Below are positions 58,657 to 64,000 of a stretch of 64,000 bases of DNA, piece after piece (positions within the stretch are counted from its first letter, which is position 1; every line of letters begins with the position of its first letter). Source of the DNA: Peptococcaceae bacterium 1109 (GTDB lineage: Bacteria > Bacillota > Limnochordia > Darwinibacteriales > Darwinibacteriaceae); assembly GCA_001028815.1 (NCBI GenBank), contig LDJB01000002.1, positions 124,001 to 188,000 on the forward strand. The letters run 5' to 3'. The position numbers were made by a program, and so were the translations under genes. Below the pieces are notes generated by a model, which was not told the origin of the DNA, searched no databases, and saw nothing but the letters and a program-made list of their open reading frames with translations.

Positions 58657-60600
58657 GTGCAGTTTGATGCCCAGGCCATCTTTGGCCCCGCTGGCCTTTT
58701 GGCCCAGCACTTGCCCGGCTATGAGTTCCGCCAGGAACAGGTGGACATGGCCGAACACATCTACGGTGCCCTAGTAAATAAGGGCCACGCCTTGGTAGAA
58801 GCAGGGACGGGCGTAGGCAAGAGCCTGGCCTACTTAGTTCCCCTGATTTACTATACGGTAAATGAGGGGAAGCGGGCCATTGTGGCCACCCACACCATCA
58901 CCCTCCAAGAACAGCTCTTCACCAAGGATCTGCCGTTCTTAGCTGAGGCCCTGCCCTTAGAGTTTACCGCGGAGGTATTTAAAGGTAGGCGCAACTACCT
59001 CTGCCTCGCGCGCCTTTACGAGCAGACCCAAAAGGATCTCCTCAGCCTAACGGACCCAAGCTGGCGCCTGCTTTTGGACTGGGCTAAAACTACCACCACG
59101 GGAGATCGGAGTGAAGCACCCAATGTCCCAGGAGCCCTTTGGAACATGATCTGCTGTGAGAAGGAAACCTGCCCAGAGGAGCTTTGCCCCCATTTCGGGC
59201 AGTGCTTTTACTGGAGCCTCCGGCACAAGCTGAGCCGGGCCCAGATAATTGTGGTAAACCAAGCGCTGTTCCTGGCGGACCTCCAGACCGGCGGGAGTGT
59301 CCTGCTAAAATACGATGCGGTGGTCATCGACGAGGCCCACAACTTGGAGGATGTGGCAACTAACTGCTTCAGCCAAGAGCTGAGCCGGGAAAGCTTCCTC
59401 GCTCTCCACCGTACAGGCGTAGGCCTCGTGGGCAAGCTAGAAGGGCTGGTGCCCGCAGTCGCGCTAAACGACGCCCGCCTCACCTTAGATCAGGTGACAC
59501 TGGAGGCCGCCCGTTACTTTGACGGGCTGCTCCCTTTGATTACCGAGCCCACTACCACTATTGATGAAGCAAACTACCAGGACTTCGCCAGGACAGAGCT
59601 CCCCCGCCTTTTGGAGGAGCTGGTTCAGGCCCTGGATTTCGGCGAGCTAGAAGACGGTGAAGCATCTGCCCTCATCGGGCAGATGCGAGACTTCGCCCAA
59701 AACGTCCTGGGAGCCGTTAATCTCATTCTATCTGGAAGCGACCCTGCGTACGTTTACTGGGCGGAGATCATAGGCGGAGAAGCCCACCTCATTGCCGCGC
59801 CCATTCAGGTCCACGATGACCTGGGAGAGAAGCTGTTTAGGCAGGTGCCCTCAGCGATCCTTACCTCTGCCACTCTAAGCACCGCCGGGTCCTTCGCCTA
59901 TGTCAAGAACCGCGTCGGCCTTTCTGAGGCGGCAGAACTCATCTTAGGCTCACCCTTCGATTTTCAAAGCCAAGCGGTGCTCTGCGTACCACAAGAGGCC
60001 AAGCATCCCCGCCATCCCCTGTATGCCAAGTACACTGCGTATCTCATCCTTCACACGGCCGCGGCGGCGCAAGGCGGGACCCTAGCCCTGTTTACCAGCT
60101 ACCGGCTTATGGATGAAGTGGCAGGCCTGGTCGAGGATAAGCTAGCCCAGGAAGGCTATACACTCTTGGTACAGGGGGATGGCCCCCGTGGGCAGCTCTT
60201 GGAGGAGTTCCGCACCACTCAAAAAGCGGTGCTGTTTGGGACCAACAGCTTTTGGGAAGGGGTGGATGTGGCAGGGGATGCCCTACGTGCAGTGGTCATA
60301 ACTCGCCTTCCCTTTGCAGTGCCCGATCGGCCTGTGATCGCGGCGCGCCTTAGGGCAATTGAAAGAGCCGGAGGCAACGCCTTTCTGGAATACAGTGTCC
60401 CTCAGGCAGTCCTCCGGCTCAAGCAAGGTTTTGGCCGCTTGATCCGCACACGTCGAGATAGAGGTGCAGTAGTGATTCTCGATGATCGGATTGTTAGTTC
60501 GAGCTACGGCAGTCAGTTCCTAGACTCCCTGCCCCCAGCTCACTTCACCCGTGACATCACGGCCCTACGTTCGGTGTTCAGCGAAAAGGCCACCACTTGA
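58657..60600 (+). CDS. DinG/XPD-like ATP-dependent DNA helicase
   Basis: 647 residues of superfamily 2. Walker A is EAGTGVGKSLAYLVP near residues 48-62, the DEAH box VVIDEAHNLEDVA near 222-234, and the C-terminal helicase motifs FGTNSFWEGVDVAGDALRAVV and QGFGRLIRTRRDRG (motif VI). Four cysteines (CCEKETCPEELC...C near 168-185) suggest the Fe-S domain of XPD/DinG. There is no N-terminal exonuclease domain, so this is the YoaA/DinG-short type. GTG start at 58657. Unwinds DNA, probably in repair. The 3' end overlaps a small opposite ORF. Confidence 0.92.
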   Translation: MQFDAQAIFGPAGLLAQHLPGYEFRQEQVDMAEHIYGALVNKGHALVEAGTGVGKSLAYLVPLIYYTVNEGKRAIVATHTITLQEQLFTKDLPFLAEALPLEFTAEVFKGRRNYLCLARLYEQTQKDLLSLTDPSWRLLLDWAKTTTTGDRSEAPNVPGALWNMICCEKETCPEELCPHFGQCFYWSLRHKLSRAQIIVVNQALFLADLQTGGSVLLKYDAVVIDEAHNLEDVATNCFSQELSRESFLALHRTGVGLVGKLEGLVPAVALNDARLTLDQVTLEAARYFDGLLPLITEPTTTIDEANYQDFARTELPRLLEELVQALDFGELEDGEASALIGQMRDFAQNVLGAVNLILSGSDPAYVYWAEIIGGEAHLIAAPIQVHDDLGEKLFRQVPSAILTSATLSTAGSFAYVKNRVGLSEAAELILGSPFDFQSQAVLCVPQEAKHPRHPLYAKYTAYLILHTAAAAQGGTLALFTSYRLMDEVAGLVEDKLAQEGYTLLVQGDGPRGQLLEEFRTTQKAVLFGTNSFWEGVDVAGDALRAVVITRLPFAVPDRPVIAARLRAIERAGGNAFLEYSVPQAVLRLKQGFGRLIRTRRDRGAVVILDDRIVSSSYGSQFLDSLPPAHFTRDITALRSVFSEKATT

Positions 60601-60739
60601 CTCTGCGGCGGGGCTTTAGGCCAACTTTGACATACAAATCGCCGCTTTCCTCTTGAAAAAACCGTACACCGATGTACTTCAAGGGAGTCCAAATCTCCTT
60701 GAATACATAATATGGCATTTCCCCGTCCCCCAATACCAT
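60578..60739 (-). CDS. Small basic hypothetical protein, possibly frameshifted at the 5' end
   Basis: 53 residues from the ATG at 60739, or 46 from the ATG at 60718, which has GGGGGACGGGGAA before it. It reads MPYYVFKEIWTPLKYIGV, then FFQEESGDLYVKVGLKPRRR and VKWWPFR. The frame is open upstream to 60766 and there gives CGECSHQSH, a C-x-x-C pair, but no start codon; an ATGATG lies in another frame a few bases ahead. A lost dinucleotide could therefore have cut off the proper start. It lies between the helicase and the coiled-coil gene; no family recognised. This and the following gene fill the gap after the helicase. Confidence 0.4.
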   Translation of the reverse strand: MVLGDGEMPYYVFKEIWTPLKYIGVRFFQEESGDLYVKVGLKPRRRVKWWPFR

Positions 60740-60807
60740 ATGAGATTGGTGGGAACATTCGCCACATCATGTACAAAGTCCTGCATTTCGAAAAAACACG
60801 CGCTTTG

Positions 60808-61227
60808 TCAACGGTTAATCGTAAGCGTTTCTGGAGAGATTTCTTCCACATCGTACAAAGGCCCGTGCTTGCGCACTTTGACGTGCTTGACCCCATCCCC
60901 TACCTTAACTGGGGTTGGGCTGAGTTTGCGCGTCACTTGATAGAGGGTGGAGCGGATGGTTGATTCATTCACATCCCCCCGGCGCTGTGTGAAGGCTTCC
61001 ACGACCTCCCGCGCGGGCACCCCGGCGTCTCTATCCTGCACAAGGTTGTACAGCACTGTGACGATCTCTTGCGTCAGCGATGTGCGCTCCCCCGCGGGCT
61101 GGGGCTCCCGCAAGAACGCCTGCAGCCGTTTGAGGCTAGCCTCTTTATGTTCGAGCTGACGCCGGAGATCCGCGATTTCCGCCTCTAAGAGGTCCCGCGC
61201 CTGGCGCAAAACCTGTTGATAACCCAT
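60808..61227 (-). CDS. Hypothetical protein with coiled coil and winged-helix-like C-terminus
   Basis: 139 residues. The first 45 are a strongly charged heptad-like helix (ARDLLEAEIADLRRQLEHKE then ASLKRLQAF), followed by a segment with the character of a winged helix (SLTQEIVTVLYNLVQDRDAG and VPAREVVEAFTQRRG, then STIRSTLYQVTRKLS). It could be a small DNA-binding or regulatory protein. The ATG at 61227 follows AGAAGGGGG. No recognised family. Located between the helicase region and the flippase-like gene, transcribed alone. Confidence 0.6.
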   Translation of the reverse strand: MGYQQVLRQARDLLEAEIADLRRQLEHKEASLKRLQAFLREPQPAGERTSLTQEIVTVLYNLVQDRDAGVPAREVVEAFTQRRGDVNESTIRSTLYQVTRKLSPTPVKVGDGVKHVKVRKHGPLYDVEEISPETLTINR

Positions 61228-61295
61228 GGGGAGTCCCCCTTCTGTAGCGCTATATATCACCTAGTATGATCATTTTCCCTAGGCAATATTACAGC

Positions 61296-62294
61296 TCAGT
61301 CCACTTGCCGCCGGGGAAGCCGGGCATAGCGGACTACCTGGTAGGAAAGGAGCAAGCCCCCCACCAGGACGGGGATATAGAGAGAAACTGTCCGCCAGAG
61401 CACGATAAACGTGCCTAAGGCATCCAAGGGCAGGCTCTCATCGAGCATGTGGTAGGCTACAAATTCCGCAGCTCCAGCACCTCCAGGAATGGGAGAGATG
61501 ATCGGCGCCACGCCAAGGAGCACTGACAGCACATAGCGCCGTAGGCCCTGAGACACTCCAAAACCGCTGAGGATCATATAGCCTGCGCCATAATTGAGGC
61601 CGAAATAGGCGATGCTCGCGAGAAACGCTCTGAGGAAATGCCTGCCCCTAGGCTGGAACAGCCTGCGGTATACTGCCTGAAACTCTGCCATCCACGTCTC
61701 TGCCACTTCTCTGCGGATTACCAGCTGCTGCACCCGCTGGCCTTGGTAAGCCAGCACTGTGACCGCTACGACGATAGCGAGATATGCGGCAAAGCCCACG
61801 CGGACGTAGATCACATACTTCGCCACCTCAGAAGGGACTGCTCCCACCGCGGCAAGGACCACCGAGGCCAGTACCGCCAACCCTGATTGCGCGGCAAACC
61901 CGCCTGCGGCAACTACGGCAGTGGCATGGGGCACACTCCGCCCCCGCCGGTAAAGGGCGTAGACCACATAGGGGCCGCCCCCCGCGGCAAAGGGAGTTAC
62001 TAGTGTAATGAAGTTAGAGGCAATAAGGACAAGGACCAGCTCCCACCAAGGGGCTGGCTGTCCTGCGCCAATGGTAAGGCTGCGCATGCGCACCCCATCC
62101 AGAGCCCACGCACCCATTATGCATGCTAGGGCACCGAAGAAATAGCGCAGGGGATAGTTTTGCAGTTCCGCTAAGATCACCTTAGGATGAGCCACATTCG
62201 CGAACACTAAGATAAGGGCCAGGGTGCCGGCGACGATCCCAAACACTATACCCTTCCAAGGGACTTTCCACTCCGTTGATTCTGTCTGGTTCAT
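61296..62294 (-). CDS. LPG synthase TM-like (UPF0104/flippase-like) membrane protein
   Basis: 332 residues with about eight helices. The layout and segments WALDGVRMRSLTIGAGQPAP, NFITLVTPFAAGGGPYVVYALYRRG near residues 92-117 and APIISPIPGGAGAAEFVAY near 264-283 are those of the lysylphosphatidylglycerol synthase membrane domain family, without the soluble transferase domain. Many such proteins are lipid flippases or of unknown role. GAGGTAG, which includes the SpoIID gene's stop, serves as ribosome site; the two genes are coupled. Confidence 0.87.
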   Translation of the reverse strand: MNQTESTEWKVPWKGIVFGIVAGTLALILVFANVAHPKVILAELQNYPLRYFFGALACIMGAWALDGVRMRSLTIGAGQPAPWWELVLVLIASNFITLVTPFAAGGGPYVVYALYRRGRSVPHATAVVAAGGFAAQSGLAVLASVVLAAVGAVPSEVAKYVIYVRVGFAAYLAIVVAVTVLAYQGQRVQQLVIRREVAETWMAEFQAVYRRLFQPRGRHFLRAFLASIAYFGLNYGAGYMILSGFGVSQGLRRYVLSVLLGVAPIISPIPGGAGAAEFVAYHMLDESLPLDALGTFIVLWRTVSLYIPVLVGGLLLSYQVVRYARLPRRQVD

Positions 62295-62300
62295 CTGTCA

Positions 62301-64000
62301 CTACCTCTTCTTGCTCTCTGTGTACAAGACCAAGTGCCTATCTGGATAGTACCTTTGCAGGATCTCCACGAAAGAGCGGCCGTTATCAGCCATCTGCTTG
62401 GCTCCCCACTGGCTCATCCCTTGCCCGTGGCCGCTGCCGCCTCCTGAGACCTTAATTGAGCTTATTCTGCCCTCGCCATCGCGAGTGATATCCAAGCTGA
62501 AATACGCACTGGGCAGCAGGGCTTGATTGAGCACCGCGCCACCGCTGCGCTCCATCACCACATCGCCGCCTCCGGTATACTGTTTAGCTGGGCGCAGGAC
62601 AGAACGGACGTTCAGTTCCCCTCTAACCTCCACTTTCCCCTCTGTACCGTACACCGCAAGGCATGTGACCTGGCCCGAGCTATCCTGGGCCGCAATCCGA
62701 ACGTCGGTGACGGTACCTACTTTTTGGGGCAGGGTCCGGTTGAGCATCGCACTAAGCTCCGCTCCTGAGAGGGAAAAACTCCATTTATACCAAGGAGCCG
62801 CGGCATCCTCAGGGGAACTGGCATAAAAGTAGGTAGAGCCGATGGTGCCATCCCCGTGCTGCAGAATCTGCCCAAAGGTCTCATCAATGGCCCTAGTTGT
62901 CCTCTCTGCTTCCCGCTGGTTATTATACACCTGAGAACTGGTGCTGTCATCTACATGATACCCCCGATGCCCGTTGCGGGAGTTTATCGCTTGGGCGACA
63001 GCGTAGGTCCGAGCGGCAACAGCCTGAGCTTTCAGGGCCTCTAGGGGCCATGAGATGGGCATCTCGCTGGGGACAACCTGGTAGAGGTATTCCTCCAAGC
63101 TCACTTCATTGATAACCTGGAACTTATCTTCAGGCCGCACGGTGAGCTCAAACTTCCCCCTGTACTGGGGGTGAAACCGGGGGGAAACACCACGCTGGAA
63201 ACTATCAATTTGGATCATGCCCCCAGGCCAAGGGGTGATGTACACTCTGTTGGCAAACTCCCAAATAGTCCCGTGGGGGTCTCGGATGAGCAGCGTTTCT
63301 CCTTTAGCCCGCACCTCAATCTGCTCCCCAGGGGATGCGGTGAATCCCCGTCCCGTGCGCCGTTCTTCTACGAAAAACCCCGCGTTCACAGGGCTGAGCC
63401 GCAGCACGGTATGCTCTGTCCGTGCAAACTGATCCGTGGTAATCAGGACTCGCATCTTGTCGATCACCTGGGGCGTGAGGATGTCAATGCGGACAATCTC
63501 TCCTTGAAAAACCGTGGCCTGCACATCCTGGGCCCCCACGATGAACTTGGAAAACTCAATGGGCCTAGCCCCGTCGGGGAAGTATTCGTAAACAGGAGCT
63601 GTGGGGGATATGGGGTACTCCCCGTGAAACTCAAACTCCAGCCTGTCCTTACTCACCATCATCACTCGGTCTGGGGGAAGGGTTATGGGCTGGTCAACTA
63701 CATACACCCGCACCCGTTCAAGTTCACGCCATGCACCAGCCCCTTCCTGCAAGGCGATAGCAACCTCCACCTGAGCGGACACCCGATCCAGCATGTGTAA
63801 GGGAGAGCGGAAGCGCACGGTCCCTTCGCTAACTTCCCCCAGCCCTTCCACCTCCATGAGAAGGGTGCCTTGATCAAAGACCTTTAGGCCTACCTGGGGA
63901 GGCTCTCCAGGCCAGTCCTCCTCAAGCTCTAACACAGCCTCTAGGAAGAAAGGCTGGCGCGGCCGAATATACCCTTGGGGAGCCCTATCTTGATCGAGTA
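62301..64000 (-). CDS. SpoIID/LytB-domain protein (N-terminus beyond window)
   Basis: At least 566 residues; the frame is open to the window end (reading LDQDRAPQGYIRPRQPFF before the internal GTG at 63935), so the start is missing. The first part is beta-rich repeats; the SpoIID domain begins near VISLEEYLYQVVPSEMPISW-like sequence and includes ALKAQAVAARTYAVAQAIN, STYFYASSPEDAAAP and the C-terminal GGGSGHGQGMSQWGAKQMADNG. Catalytic acid residue typical of this lytic transglycosylase fold is in the PSEMP segment. Such proteins trim peptidoglycan, for example in engulfment during sporulation. It is coupled to the flippase-like gene. Confidence 0.88.
   Translation of the reverse strand, partial: LDQDRAPQGYIRPRQPFFLEAVLELEEDWPGEPPQVGLKVFDQGTLLMEVEGLGEVSEGTVRFRSPLHMLDRVSAQVEVAIALQEGAGAWRELERVRVYVVDQPITLPPDRVMMVSKDRLEFEFHGEYPISPTAPVYEYFPDGARPIEFSKFIVGAQDVQATVFQGEIVRIDILTPQVIDKMRVLITTDQFARTEHTVLRLSPVNAGFFVEERRTGRGFTASPGEQIEVRAKGETLLIRDPHGTIWEFANRVYITPWPGGMIQIDSFQRGVSPRFHPQYRGKFELTVRPEDKFQVINEVSLEEYLYQVVPSEMPISWPLEALKAQAVAARTYAVAQAINSRNGHRGYHVDDSTSSQVYNNQREAERTTRAIDETFGQILQHGDGTIGSTYFYASSPEDAAAPWYKWSFSLSGAELSAMLNRTLPQKVGTVTDVRIAAQDSSGQVTCLAVYGTEGKVEVRGELNVRSVLRPAKQYTGGGDVVMERSGGAVLNQALLPSAYFSLDITRDGEGRISSIKVSGGGSGHGQGMSQWGAKQMADNGRSFVEILQRYYPDRHLVLYTESKKR

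Noticed and set aside
60540-60896. 118-codon minus-strand frame overlapping the helicase end
   Set aside because: Composition is unlike a protein, and a shorter frame in the same region (60578-60739) reads far better.
1-64000. CRISPR arrays, tRNA or rRNA genes, insertion sequences, prophage
   Set aside because: No regularly spaced repeats, no cloverleaf or rRNA sequence recognised by eye, and no transposase or phage genes among the frames. A tRNA scan would be needed to exclude a tRNA fully.

Overview
The window looks like a chromosomal segment of an anaerobic, saccharolytic member of the Bacillota (Firmicutes), possibly of the Limnochordia or a neighbouring class. The signs are a T-box leader, CtsR-type heat-shock operators, a SpoIID-domain protein, PadR/DUF2812 and BMP/Nup-type modules, strong GGAGG ribosome sites with frequent GTG and TTG starts, a moderately high GC content, a membrane pyrophosphatase and many CUT1-type sugar importers. 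The taxonomic placement is inference. I see no rRNA, tRNA, CRISPR array, prophage or insertion sequence.

Layout. (A) 1-4403, minus: IclR regulator, FAD-dependent oxidoreductase, sugar-binding protein and a permease that runs to the window edge; a secreted HExxH protein (DUF4932) diverges. (B) 5777-11840, minus: a DUF1861 protein, a LacI regulator, a GH130 enzyme, and a binding protein with two permeases, with TTTGCGCAAA-type operators at the head; this looks like uptake and phosphorolysis or hydrolysis of a manno- or other beta-oligosaccharide. (C) 12.0-20.2 kb: housekeeping and small genes (J-domain protein, GyrI-like protein, YbjQ, cysteine desulfurase, HD protein, serine hydrolase, nitroreductase) plus what looks like a deletion fusing a membrane-protein gene to a headless GMC oxidoreductase. 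(D) 20.3-24.7 kb, minus: ilvE, and a tryptophanase-type lyase behind a T-box, and a PHP-type metallohydrolase. (E) 24.7-29.3 kb: a complete BMP-family nucleoside-type ABC importer. (F) 29.5-41.7 kb: pepF, hppA, PadR-DUF2812, an iron-type alcohol dehydrogenase with a GNAT protein, PAP2, AlaX, HD-GYP, a left-handed beta-helix protein and a WrbA-like flavoprotein. (G) 41.9-46.4 kb, plus: ROK regulator and a CUT1 importer. (H) 46.4-55.3 kb: a CUT1 importer embedded with two different UroD-fold proteins, a TIM-barrel sugar epimerase and a Gfo/Idh/MocA oxidoreductase, faced by a LacI regulator. (I) 55.3-64 kb: Crp/Fnr regulator, HAD phosphatase, solitary DNA methyltransferase, Hsp20, DinG-like helicase, small unknown proteins, a flippase-like membrane protein and a SpoIID-domain protein cut by the window end.

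The four CUT1 importers (A, B, G, H) all lack an ATPase gene here, so a shared MsmX-type ATPase elsewhere is likely. Each sits with its own regulator of a different family (IclR, LacI, ROK, LacI). The least described system is cluster H: its first UroD-fold protein carries an H-x-C...C pattern like the zinc site of corrinoid-dependent methyltransferases, and two promoters in the cluster share a near-identical operator. Several regulatory sites could be read directly: four overlapping PadR boxes over a consensus promoter, a T-box, two CtsR-like boxes exactly 100 bp apart, and palindromes at the IclR, LacI and WrbA promoters.
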